Positions 16,364-24,730 of a stretch of DNA of 64,000 nt are shown one piece after another. The number at the start of each line of letters is the position of its first letter. Positions within the stretch are counted from its first letter, which is position 1. Made by a program: the position numbers and the translations under genes. The DNA comes from PWQG01 sp040882255 (lineage in GTDB: Bacteria; Pseudomonadota; Gammaproteobacteria; Pseudomonadales; Pseudohongiellaceae), in assembly GCA_040882255.1 (NCBI GenBank), contig JBBEBP010000005.1, positions 111,715 through 175,714 on the forward strand, read 5' to 3'. Below the pieces are notes generated by a model. It searched no databases and had not been told where the DNA came from. It saw nothing but the letters and a program-made list of their open reading frames with translations.

Positions 16364-17416
16364 ATGATTTCCACTGATATACGTCTGACCGAATACAGTC
16401 ACGGGGCCGGCTGCGGCTGCAAGATCGCGCCCGATGTGCTGGAGACGATTCTCCGCTCCAGCCGGGAATTTGCGACCGATCCGGCACTGCTGGTTGGCAA
16501 TGACAGCAAAGACGATGCGGCCGCCTACGATATCGGGGACGGCCGCGTGATCCTCAGTACCACCGATTTCTTCATGCCCATCGTGGACGATCCGTTCGAC
16601 TTCGGACGCATTGCGGCTACCAACGCCATCAGCGACATCTATGCCATGGGCGGGGAGCCGATCATGGCTATCGCCATCCTTGGCTGGCCGGTAGACCGCT
16701 TGCCGCCCGAAGTCGCTCGCGAGGTGGTGGACGGTGGCCGGCAGGCCTGCTCCGATGCCGGCTTCGTGCTGGCCGGTGGCCACAGTATCGATTCCCCGGA
16801 ACCGATTTTCGGGCTGGCTGTCACCGGTCAGGTGTCGCGGGATTGCCTGCGGCAGAACAACAGTGCCAGGGCCGGTTGCCGGCTCTACCTGACCAAACCA
16901 CTGGGGATCGGCGTGCTGACCACGGCCCAGAAACAGAAAAAACTCGCCGATGAGCACCGGCACCTGGCCCGCGATGTCATGTGCCAGCTCAATCGTGTCG
17001 GGATCCCTGCGGCGGCGCTGAAGGGCGTGAGGGCCATGACCGATGTCACCGGCTTCGGGCTGCTGGGCCATCTGCTGGAAATCTGCGAGGGCAGTGGCGT
17101 GGACGCCGTCATCCGTGTCGGCGATGTGCCGGTGCTCGAACCGGTGCCGGGCTATATCGCCCGGGGCTGTGTTCCCGGCGGTACCGGGCGCAATTTCAAC
17201 AGCTATGGCAGGCATGTTGAGGCGATGGATGATGCCACCCGGGCGTTGCTCTGCGATCCACAGACCAGTGGTGGTCTGCTGATCGCCGCCGAGCCCGGGG
17301 AAAACGGCACGGAAGCACTGGAAGCGCTGCTCCGCCGGGAAGGACTTCACGCCGAACCGCTGGGCGAACTGGTGGCACATGGCGCTGACAACGCACCACG
17401 CATCCGTCTGGTCTGA
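16364..17416 (+). CDS. selD: selenide, water dikinase (selenophosphate synthetase)
   Basis: A 350-aa AIR-synthase-fold enzyme that makes selenophosphate from selenide and ATP. The catalytic pair is intact at the same numbers as in E. coli: Cys17 and Lys20 in SHGAGCGCK. The position is an ordinary Cys codon, not UGA, so this is not a selenoprotein version. ATP-site segments VGNDSKDDAAAYD and FAGGHS-type LAGGHSIDSPEPIFGLA are present, as is DPQTSGGLL near the end. It is three bases upstream of selU, so the local use of selenophosphate is tRNA 2-selenouridine. selA, selB and selC are not in the window. Confidence 0.97.
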   Translation: MISTDIRLTEYSHGAGCGCKIAPDVLETILRSSREFATDPALLVGNDSKDDAAAYDIGDGRVILSTTDFFMPIVDDPFDFGRIAATNAISDIYAMGGEPIMAIAILGWPVDRLPPEVAREVVDGGRQACSDAGFVLAGGHSIDSPEPIFGLAVTGQVSRDCLRQNNSARAGCRLYLTKPLGIGVLTTAQKQKKLADEHRHLARDVMCQLNRVGIPAAALKGVRAMTDVTGFGLLGHLLEICEGSGVDAVIRVGDVPVLEPVPGYIARGCVPGGTGRNFNSYGRHVEAMDDATRALLCDPQTSGGLLIAAEPGENGTEALEALLRREGLHAEPLGELVAHGADNAPRIRLV

Positions 17417-17419
17417 ATC

Positions 17420-18523
17420 ATGACATCGTCACGTCCGGATACCGATGACTACCTGGGTCTGTTCCTGCGGGATGTCCCGCTGATGGATACCCGTGCGCCG
17501 GTGGAGTTCGAGAAGGGCGCCATGCCGGGCGCTGTCAATCGACCCCTGATGAATGACGAGGAACGGGCCCGGGTGGGCACCTGTTACAAGGAGCACGGAC
17601 AGGCTGCGGCCATTGCCCTGGGGCACGAGCTGGTCAGTGGCCGCGTGAAAAAACAGCGCATTGAAGCGTGGCTGCAGTTCGCCCGCCGTCATCCGGAAGG
17701 CTATCTGTACTGTTTCCGGGGTGGCATGCGGTCGGCCATCTGTCAGCAATGGATGCGGGAAGCGGGTGTGGACTATCCGCGTATCACCGGCGGCTACAAG
17801 GCCATGCGCAGCTACCTTCTCGAGCAGCTCGAACGGCTGTCAGCAGAGCAGAGTCTCGTCATCCTCGCCGGACATACCGGGGCGGCCAAGACCGTGGTGC
17901 TGAACGAACGGGATAACGCCATCGATCTGGAGGGCCTGGCCAACCACAGGGGCAGTGCTTTCGGGAATCGCGTGGCCGGGCAACCGTCGCAAATTGACTT
18001 TGAGAATCATCTTGCGGTCGCCCTGCTAAAACAGCATCACCGTCACCCCGGCGGGGTTGTGCTGCTGGAGGATGAAAGCCGCCTGATCGGCCGGCGCTCT
18101 CTTCCCCGGGCGCTGAGGGAAGCCATGGACAGGGCGCCGGTAGTGGTGCTGGAAGTCCCGCTTGAGGATAGAGTGTCTCATTCATTCAATAACTACATAC
18201 TGGACAAGCTGAATGAGTGGCAATCGGTCTGTGAAAGCAGCGAAGGATTCGATCGCTTTGCCGAGGATCTGCGTGACTCCCTGAGAAGAGTGCGGCGCCG
18301 TCTTGGTGGCGAGCGCTATCAGGAATTGAGCGCCGTTCTGGACGATGCACTGGCGCACCACGAACGGACCGGGGACCCGTCCAGGCACAGGGACTGGATC
18401 AGGCCGTTATTGAACGATTACTATGATCCAATGTACGAGTACCAGATCTCCCATAAAAAGAATCGCGTTATCTTCAGTGGATCAAACGAAGAAGTCCGGC
18501 AGTATCTCGATCATCTTCATTGA
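17420..18523 (+). CDS. selU: tRNA 2-selenouridine synthase
   Basis: This 367-aa protein (also mnmH/ybbB) replaces sulfur with selenium at wobble position U34 of tRNAs, through a geranylated intermediate. The N-terminal rhodanese domain (about 15-125) ends in YCFRGGMRS with the active Cys98. The P-loop domain follows, with LEGLANHRGSAFG and LEDESRLIG as conserved landmarks. The P-loop reads GHTGAAKT (151-158): the final glycine before Lys is Ala156, whereas E. coli has GCTGSGKT by memory. The C-terminal YYDPMYEYQ is characteristic. It forms a two-gene operon with selD. Confidence 0.95.
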   Translation: MTSSRPDTDDYLGLFLRDVPLMDTRAPVEFEKGAMPGAVNRPLMNDEERARVGTCYKEHGQAAAIALGHELVSGRVKKQRIEAWLQFARRHPEGYLYCFRGGMRSAICQQWMREAGVDYPRITGGYKAMRSYLLEQLERLSAEQSLVILAGHTGAAKTVVLNERDNAIDLEGLANHRGSAFGNRVAGQPSQIDFENHLAVALLKQHHRHPGGVVLLEDESRLIGRRSLPRALREAMDRAPVVVLEVPLEDRVSHSFNNYILDKLNEWQSVCESSEGFDRFAEDLRDSLRRVRRRLGGERYQELSAVLDDALAHHERTGDPSRHRDWIRPLLNDYYDPMYEYQISHKKNRVIFSGSNEEVRQYLDHLH

Positions 18524-18615
18524 AGGTACCACATGACCCGCGCATAGAGGTTCCGGCCCGTCCCCGGTGAGGACAGAGCGCGATACAGACCGTTTGGGGG
18601 ACGGGAAGAGGCTGG

Positions 18616-19512
18616 TTACAGCGGGATGAACGCCAGTGCGTTGTTGTTGTTCATGGGAATGACCAGCTGCTCCTGCACGCTGTCGTAGCAGAGTGACGCA
18701 GCACTGGGGATGCCGGAGGCAATGATTTCGGCGTCCTGTTCCGGTTCGATGCGGGAGACGCTTCCGTAGCGCACACTGCTGACGTACTTGGTGCCGTCTT
18801 CCGTGACCACTACGCCATCGTTTCCGCCTTCTACAGCGTGCTCGGTATGCAGCAGTTCTCCTTCGGGGTCGAAGGTCAGCACGGCGTTGTCACCGACATT
18901 TACCACCACGATGTTGCCCTCGTTGTCGATGGCGAGGCCGTTGGGCAGGGCCAGGGGGGCTCCGTCCACGAACGTTTCAGATTGACCGTCCGGAGTGATC
19001 CGGAACACCCGTTCCGGACCGCGGGTGTTGGACGCATAGATGGTGCCATCGTCTGTTACGGCAATGCCGTTCAGTCCCACAGCGCCGGATACCGGAAACG
19101 CCTCCAGGGGCTGGCCGCTGTCCAGGTCGAAACGCCGCACCGTGTCGAGGTCAGCCGTGTAGAGAATACCGTTGCGGATGGCGCTGCCCAACGGCCGGTT
19201 GAGTGTCAGTCCCTGGCGGCTGGCGCCGATCCATTTGGCGGTATGCACGGTGCCGTCCGGGTTAATCAGTGATACATAGCCGTCGTTTTCGCCGACGCCG
19301 GCGTTCATGGCCAGAATCAGGTTGCGGTCGGGATCGAAGGTGCAACTTTCGGCGAAACGGAAACTGCCGAAGACGCGTACGTTGTCTGATAGTGGTGTGG
19401 CCTCGCCGGACTCATTGGTGGTGCCCAGCGGTTCGCCGGTCCGGAAGTTGTTCTGGGCGCTGACCTGGAGACTGGCCAGCAGGGCCAGTCCGGTGATGAG
19501 TGCTCGTTTCAT
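18616..19512 (-). CDS. secreted SMP-30/NHL-like beta-propeller protein
   Basis: A 298-aa protein with a clear Sec signal peptide (MKRALITGLALLASLQVSAQ, cleavage after about residue 19) and repeated propeller blades of the form GLAIDNEGNIVVVN, GIAVTDDGTIYASN and GVVVTEDGTKYVSS. The fold resembles SMP-30/gluconolactonase and strictosidine-synthase-like proteins. I cannot see the full metal site, so no enzymatic function is assigned. It is convergent with selU, with an imperfect GC hairpin (18557-18605) between them, and lies 69 bp downstream of the SDR gene on the same strand. Confidence 0.7.
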   Translation of the reverse strand: MKRALITGLALLASLQVSAQNNFRTGEPLGTTNESGEATPLSDNVRVFGSFRFAESCTFDPDRNLILAMNAGVGENDGYVSLINPDGTVHTAKWIGASRQGLTLNRPLGSAIRNGILYTADLDTVRRFDLDSGQPLEAFPVSGAVGLNGIAVTDDGTIYASNTRGPERVFRITPDGQSETFVDGAPLALPNGLAIDNEGNIVVVNVGDNAVLTFDPEGELLHTEHAVEGGNDGVVVTEDGTKYVSSVRYGSVSRIEPEQDAEIIASGIPSAASLCYDSVQEQLVIPMNNNNALAFIPL

Positions 19513-19581
19513 GTGTACGTCTCCTTTCCATTACTGTCCTTGCAGGTTTCCCTGCTCAGAAAGCACACTAAACAGGGGTGG

Positions 19582-20325
19582 TCAGTTGCGCAAGTGCGAT
19601 GCGCCGTTTGCATCGAAAATCGCGCCGGTCAGATAATCGGTGCGGCCGGTGGCCAGATAATGGACCAGATCGGCGATCTCTTCCGGTGTACCCACGCGGC
19701 CCAACGGAATCTGCTCACTCACATCCGCCGGGATGCGGCCCGCAGCCATGGGGGTATCCACCCAGCCGGGCGCGATGGCGAACACGCGGACCCCATGTGG
19801 TGCCAGTTTTACCGCCAGCGATTGACTGGCCGAATTGAGGCCGGACTTGGCCGCGCCGTAGGCCGGCGCATCGGGTTCGCCGCGAAACGCACCCCGTGAA
19901 GAGATATTGATGATGGTGCCGTGCCCTTGTTCTGTCATCTGCAGGGCCGCCTGACGGGCCAGATTGACGGGGCCGAGCAGATTGGCGCCCAGGCTCTCGG
20001 TCCAGCGACGCGTCCATTCCTCGTAGTCTCCAGAGAGTAGCTCCTGCCGGGTAAACAAGCCCGCAGCGTTGACCAGTACATCAAGCGGTCCGCCTTCTGA
20101 CAAAGAGTCTGCTACCAGAGCCGCTGCCTGCGCCGGGTCAGCCACATCCGCCTGTAGCGCCCGGTGTCCGGAACCGGGCAATTGCCGCAGCAAGTTCCCG
20201 GTTTCCTGCCGCCGGCTGCGGTAGCAGGCCACGATGGCGAACCCTTCCTGCGCCAGTCGTTCCGCGCAGGCGCGGCCAATACCGGTGGCAGCGCCAGTGA
20301 TCAGGGCTGTGCCGTGTGAAGTCAT
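19582..20325 (-). CDS. SDR family NAD(P)-dependent oxidoreductase
   Basis: A classical 247-aa short-chain dehydrogenase with cofactor motif TGAATGIG (residues 11-18), NAAG (about 87-90), catalytic Ser in INISSRG, and YGAAK (Tyr and Lys of the active site). IAPGWVDTPMA is the usual C-terminal loop. Arginines after the first strand (CYRSRR) favour NADP(H). It looks like a FabG-type reductase, but substrate cannot be told. It lies 36 bp downstream of the Na+/Ca2+ exchanger on the minus strand. Confidence 0.85.
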   Translation of the reverse strand: MTSHGTALITGAATGIGRACAERLAQEGFAIVACYRSRRQETGNLLRQLPGSGHRALQADVADPAQAAALVADSLSEGGPLDVLVNAAGLFTRQELLSGDYEEWTRRWTESLGANLLGPVNLARQAALQMTEQGHGTIINISSRGAFRGEPDAPAYGAAKSGLNSASQSLAVKLAPHGVRVFAIAPGWVDTPMAAGRIPADVSEQIPLGRVGTPEEIADLVHYLATGRTDYLTGAIFDANGASHLRN

Positions 20326-20361
20326 GTCAGGATTCCTTGTCGGGTCATGGCCTGTGTGTTT

Positions 20362-21312
20362 TCACAGGCCGATGATGAGATAGAGGGCATAGAGGGACAC
20401 CAGGATCGCGCCTTCCAACCGGCTGACGCGCCTGCCGGTAAACAGGAACAGGAGCAACAGCAACGCACTACCCAGCAGAATCCATTGATCGAACTGGAGG
20501 ATGCGGGCCGGCAGCGGCAAGGGTTGCAGAGTGGCCGACACGCCCAGAATGCCCAGCAGGTTGAACAGATTGCTGCCCAGGATATTGCCGACGGCGACGT
20601 CCGCGTGCCGGCGCAGCGCGGCGATCACGGAGATCGACAGCTCCGGCAATGACGTGCCCACGGCGACAACGGTCAATCCGATGACCGCTTCGGAAATGCC
20701 CATCGATGTGGCCAGTCCGGTGGCGCCCGTCAGCAGCACCCGTGAACCGCTGATCAGCAGTGCCAGACCACCCAGAATGCACAATATGGTGACTGGCGTT
20801 GAGCCCGGCACCGTGCCAGGCTCCTCCGCTTCCGCAGCGTGCATCGCGGCAGAGGGGGTCAATTCACTGCGCTCGGTACGGTAGGCCCAGACGAGGTAGG
20901 CGATCAATGCGCCCAGCAGGAGTATGGCGTCGCTGCGCTGCAGGGCGCCGCCCCAGGCCAGGGCAACAAACAACAGACTGGCGGCCACCACGCAGAGTCC
21001 GTCCCGGCGCAGGGCCAGGGGTTGCACGGCCAACGGTGTGATGACCGCACACAGGCCCAGTATGAGCAGCACATTGCTGATATTGCTGCCAATCACATTG
21101 CCCAGGGCAATGTCCGGTTGACCGTGCATGGCAGCGTCCACGGAAACGACCAGCTCGGGGGCCGACGTGCCGAAACCCACGATCAGCAGTCCGCTCAACA
21201 GGGGAGATACACCCAATCGCCGCGCTGCGGTCACGGCCCCGCGGATCAGAATTTCTCCACCGCCGGTGAGCAGGATCACACCCAGCGCCAGATAGAACAG
21301 ATTCATTGCCAT
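20362..21312 (-). CDS. calcium/sodium antiporter (YrbG-like CaCA family)
   Basis: A 316-aa membrane protein with two inverted halves typical of the cation/Ca2+ exchanger superfamily. Alpha-1 repeat: GFGTSAPELVVSV followed by ALGNVIGSNISNV. Alpha-2 repeat: AVGTSLPELSISV followed by AVGNILGSNLFNL. The acidic residues in both PEL motifs coordinate Ca2+. About ten membrane helices are visible. It exchanges Na+ for Ca2+ across the inner membrane. The minus-strand neighbours (cupin upstream by 18 bp, SDR downstream) may be co-transcribed. Confidence 0.92.
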   Translation of the reverse strand: MAMNLFYLALGVILLTGGGEILIRGAVTAARRLGVSPLLSGLLIVGFGTSAPELVVSVDAAMHGQPDIALGNVIGSNISNVLLILGLCAVITPLAVQPLALRRDGLCVVAASLLFVALAWGGALQRSDAILLLGALIAYLVWAYRTERSELTPSAAMHAAEAEEPGTVPGSTPVTILCILGGLALLISGSRVLLTGATGLATSMGISEAVIGLTVVAVGTSLPELSISVIAALRRHADVAVGNILGSNLFNLLGILGVSATLQPLPLPARILQFDQWILLGSALLLLLFLFTGRRVSRLEGAILVSLYALYLIIGL

Positions 21313-21330
21313 GTCAGGGTCTCATGCCAC

Positions 21331-21657
21331 TCACGGGTCCGTTGTGTCATCAGCCACGAACCAGAACTCGATCTCGTCGGTCGCCTGCTCGAACTCGGCA
21401 GCATGTTCCCTGCCGGCCGGGACATGATACCAGTCCCCCTTGCCGAAGCGTTGTACTTCCCCATCCATGCGCAGAATCAGCTCCCCCCGGATGATGACGC
21501 CGTAATTGTCCGTGTCGTGATGATGGGGTGGGATACTTGTCCCGGCCGGATAGGAGGCAAACAGTACATCCGCTCCGTCAGCGGCCAGCCGGTGGGCATC
21601 GAATCGACCGTCGTACAGCGGCAGTGTGCGGATTCTGTCAGGGTATTGTCCGGCCAT
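21331..21657 (-). CDS. small cupin domain protein
   Basis: A single-domain 108-aa cupin. The first metal motif is seen as PPHHHDTDNYGVIIRGEL (two or three His plus Glu), and the second as HVPAGREHAAEF. Such proteins bind a divalent metal and range from sugar-acid binding proteins to dioxygenases; the role is unassigned. The polar start MAGQYPDRIRT indicates a cytoplasmic protein. It sits 18 bp upstream of the antiporter. Confidence 0.8.
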   Translation of the reverse strand: MAGQYPDRIRTLPLYDGRFDAHRLAADGADVLFASYPAGTSIPPHHHDTDNYGVIIRGELILRMDGEVQRFGKGDWYHVPAGREHAAEFEQATDEIEFWFVADDTTDP

Positions 21658-21732
21658 GGCGGGCTCCGTACTGGTGACAATGCCAGAAAAACAGAATAGC
21701 AGTGGTGACAGTGGCTGTGAAGAAGGTCGCCG

Positions 21733-23634
21733 TCATTCGGGTCCAGGAACGCGGTCCGACAGCAAGGTCTCGAACTCCGCAGCCGGCATGGGGCGTGCGA
21801 ACAGATAACCCTGGATCTCGTCGCAGCCCATTTCGCGCAGCGTTTCCAGCTGAGCGGCTGTTTCCACACCTTCGGCAATGGTGATGAAGCCCAGGCTGTG
21901 CGCCAGGGTGATGATGGACTGGACGATGGCATGGTCGCGTGCATCGCTGGGCAGTTGTCTGATGAAGCCCTGGTCGATCTTGAGCTTCTCCACGTGCAGT
22001 TGACGCAGGTAGGTGAAAGAGGAGTAGCCTGATCCGAAGTCGTCGATCGCCAGGCTCACACCGAGCTGCTGTAGCTCGGCGATCGTTGCCAGCGTGTACT
22101 CGGCATCCGCCATGGCCGCGCTTTCCGTGATCTCCAGGCAGAGCAGGAAGGGAGGCACCTCCCGGGCCTGCAGTATGGAGCGGACGTCCTGGACCAGTGA
22201 CGGAAAACGGAACTGGTTGACCGAAAGATTGATGGCCACCGGCACCGGTTGCAGGCCGGCGGCCAACCAGTCATGGAGCTGCCGGATCACCTCCTCCAGT
22301 AACCAGCTGCCAATTTCGTTGATTTGTCCGGTTTCCTCGGCTATTGCGATGAAGTGGCCGGGGCTCAACAGGCCCAGTTCGGGGTGCTGCCAGCGCAGCA
22401 GCGCTTCCGCGCCGACCAGACGGCCATCACGGGCACCGTGCTGGGGCTGGTAGTGCAGAAGCAGCTCCCCTCGCGCAGCGGCATGGCGCAGGCCGTGTTC
22501 CAGCTGCATGGATTCGAGACTGCGCGACTGATTTCCCGCATCATGAAACCGGTAGCCATTGCGGCCGCTGCGCTTGGTCAATGACAGCGCCGAGTTCGCA
22601 GCCTGGATAAGGGTGGCCGCATCCTGGCCGTCCTCGGGGTAACGGGCCATGCCGATACTGCAGGTGAAGCTCAGTTCCTGGCCGTCGCTGGTGAACGGCT
22701 GTGATACCGTCTCCATGATTTTTTCGGCAAACAGCGTGGTCTGCTGAATGTCCCGGTGCAGCAACAGGATCAGGAACTCATCGCCACTCTGCCGGGCCAC
22801 CACATCGGACTCCCCGACCACGGAAAGCAAGCGTTGGGCGATTTCCCGCAGCAGTCCGTCGCCGACGGCATAGCCCATTCCCTCGTTGATCAGCTTGAAC
22901 CGGTCCAGATCCAGGGAAAGCACGGTGAACAGGATATCGGTGCGGGATGCCGGGTGAATGGTCTCTTCGATTCGCTGTTTGAACGTCTCGCGGTTGGGTA
23001 GCCCGGTCAGCGGATCATAGTGAGCCAGAAAGTCGATACGCTCCTGTGCCTCCTTCTCCTCGGTGGCATCGGAGAAAATGGCAACGTAGTGCTCCACATC
23101 ACCATTCCTGCCTCGAATGGTGCTGATGGACAGCCGCTCGGGAAAAATGTCCCCGGACTTGCGCCGGTTGAGGATTTCCCCCTGCCAGTGGTCTTCCTCC
23201 AGGAGCCGTGCCCACAGGGAACGGTAGAATGCGGCCGGCTGACGGCCGGAGCTGAGCATCGAGGGGTTCTGGCCGAGCACTTCCTGCTGACGGTGGCCGG
23301 TGATGCGCTCGAAGGCGCGGTTGACCATGACGATCCGGTTATCCGCGTCGGTGACCATGACACCTTCCCGGATATTGCTCAATACCCGGCTGTTGAGCTT
23401 CAGTGCATTGTGCGCTTCCAGCAGATGGCTTTCCATCCGGACGATCAACAGATACAGCAGTGCCGCCGTGGCCGATACAAAACCCACGCCCTTGACGCTC
23501 TGCAGAAGAGTCATCTGCTCGGGTTGATCGACGAACAGAGCGAGCAGGCTGTCGGAGTACAGAATCCAGAGGACGGACAACACCGTATAGATGCCGACCA
23601 CCTTCAGTACCGCCATGTTCGGTTTTCGCAGCAT
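21733..23634 (-). CDS. membrane PAS-GGDEF-EAL cyclic di-GMP signalling protein
   Basis: This 633-aa protein has two N-terminal membrane helices (about 10-35 and 45-68) around a short periplasmic loop, a PAS domain (about 80-190), a GGDEF domain (about 200-360) and an EAL domain (about 375-625). The cyclase signature reads SGDEF rather than GGDEF, which is often still active. The EAL domain keeps GAEALLRW, LEITES, DDFGSGYSSF, KID and AEGVET, so phosphodiesterase activity is likely. Net direction of c-di-GMP change is not predictable. It is one of three GGDEF proteins in the window. Confidence 0.93.
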   Translation of the reverse strand: MLRKPNMAVLKVVGIYTVLSVLWILYSDSLLALFVDQPEQMTLLQSVKGVGFVSATAALLYLLIVRMESHLLEAHNALKLNSRVLSNIREGVMVTDADNRIVMVNRAFERITGHRQQEVLGQNPSMLSSGRQPAAFYRSLWARLLEEDHWQGEILNRRKSGDIFPERLSISTIRGRNGDVEHYVAIFSDATEEKEAQERIDFLAHYDPLTGLPNRETFKQRIEETIHPASRTDILFTVLSLDLDRFKLINEGMGYAVGDGLLREIAQRLLSVVGESDVVARQSGDEFLILLLHRDIQQTTLFAEKIMETVSQPFTSDGQELSFTCSIGMARYPEDGQDAATLIQAANSALSLTKRSGRNGYRFHDAGNQSRSLESMQLEHGLRHAAARGELLLHYQPQHGARDGRLVGAEALLRWQHPELGLLSPGHFIAIAEETGQINEIGSWLLEEVIRQLHDWLAAGLQPVPVAINLSVNQFRFPSLVQDVRSILQAREVPPFLLCLEITESAAMADAEYTLATIAELQQLGVSLAIDDFGSGYSSFTYLRQLHVEKLKIDQGFIRQLPSDARDHAIVQSIITLAHSLGFITIAEGVETAAQLETLREMGCDEIQGYLFARPMPAAEFETLLSDRVPGPE

Positions 23635-23677
23635 CAGGGCACCTGCTTCCCCATGGCCCCCCCTTCCGGTTTTCCGG

Positions 23678-24553
23678 TCAGGTCAGCGCGTTGTCGAACA
23701 GGATCAGCAACCGGTCCCAGGCACGCTCGGCCTGTTCCTCGTGGTAGACGGCCGAATCCGGTACGCACCAGCCGTGCATGGCGCCCTCATAGACCTCGAT
23801 CTCGGCGTTCAACCCGGCGGCGTCGAAGGCGTCGCGCAGGCGGTGTTTGACCTGCGGATCGTTCTCGTCGTCGTTGTCGGCGATGGCAATCAGGAAATCG
23901 GCATTCATTTCAGGAATCAGCCCGTGCGGGCTGTCCGCGTTTTCCGTCGCGAGGCCGCCGCCGTGGAAGGAGGCCGCTGCCCCGATCCGCTCGGGTGCGG
24001 CTGCCGCCGTGCGCATGATGATGGGTCCGCCCATGCAGTAGCCCATCGTGCCCATGGGGCGGTTCGGATCGACTTCGCCGCGCCGGTCCATCCAGTGGAT
24101 GTACGCACGGGCATCGCTCATATGAGTGTCTTCATTCAGGTTACGCGCCATAGGCAGTACGATGTTACGGGTCTCATCATCCTGAAAGCTGGCGCCTTCC
24201 TCTACTACCGGTGCCCGGGCGTCACGGTAGAAGGGGTTGACCACCAGTACCGAATATCCCGACTCGGCCAGACGCCGGCCCATCTGCCGGAAGGCGGGCC
24301 GCAGGCCGAGGATGTCCGGCCAGATGATGACGCCCGGGTGCATGCCGGATGAAGGACGCACGAAATACGCATCGGTCTCCCCGTCCGGCGTGTCGATCAT
24401 GACATCAGATTCCATCACATCCTGTGCGTTGGCCACCGGTGGCAGCATCATGGCCAGCGCTGCGCCGGCCGTCAGCTTGCCGAAATCACGGCGTGTTATG
24501 CCGGATTTCTTCAGATGACGTTCATTTTCCTGGACAGTACGGTCATCACACAT
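23678..24553 (-). CDS. Tat-exported dienelactone hydrolase family protein
   Basis: A 291-aa alpha/beta hydrolase. The N-terminus carries a twin-arginine motif TRRDFGK (Arg21-Arg22) followed by a hydrophobic segment ending VANAQ, so it should be folded in the cytoplasm and exported by Tat. The nucleophile is Cys in GYCMGG, the general base His lies in AMHGWC, and DLH-type Asp is in the IADNDDEND region. Known DLH enzymes open lactones such as dienelactone; many paralogues are esterases of unknown substrate. A periplasmic copy is unusual enough to note. 43 bp downstream of nothing related; the GGDEF/EAL gene follows on the same strand. Confidence 0.87.
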   Translation of the reverse strand: MCDDRTVQENERHLKKSGITRRDFGKLTAGAALAMMLPPVANAQDVMESDVMIDTPDGETDAYFVRPSSGMHPGVIIWPDILGLRPAFRQMGRRLAESGYSVLVVNPFYRDARAPVVEEGASFQDDETRNIVLPMARNLNEDTHMSDARAYIHWMDRRGEVDPNRPMGTMGYCMGGPIIMRTAAAAPERIGAAASFHGGGLATENADSPHGLIPEMNADFLIAIADNDDENDPQVKHRLRDAFDAAGLNAEIEVYEGAMHGWCVPDSAVYHEEQAERAWDRLLILFDNALT

Positions 24554-24730
24554 GGCGCTTCTCCAATTGTCGTTTTTGTCTGTTCGGGGAATGCTGTTCC
24601 GAGTGTACGGGAAGCGGGCGGGCGAGGGTAGATGTCTCTCGACGGGAGGCGGGAGAATGCGATGGAAAGTTCTGTTACCATGAATGTGTTCAACATTTTT
24701 ACCAACACCCTGTTCTGGTGAGGCAAGACC

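Noticed and set aside
18557..18605. GC hairpin (CCCGTCCCC with GGGGGACGGG) between selU and the 18616-19512 gene
   Set aside because: The loop is about 30 nt and no T tract follows on either strand, so it was not listed as a terminator.
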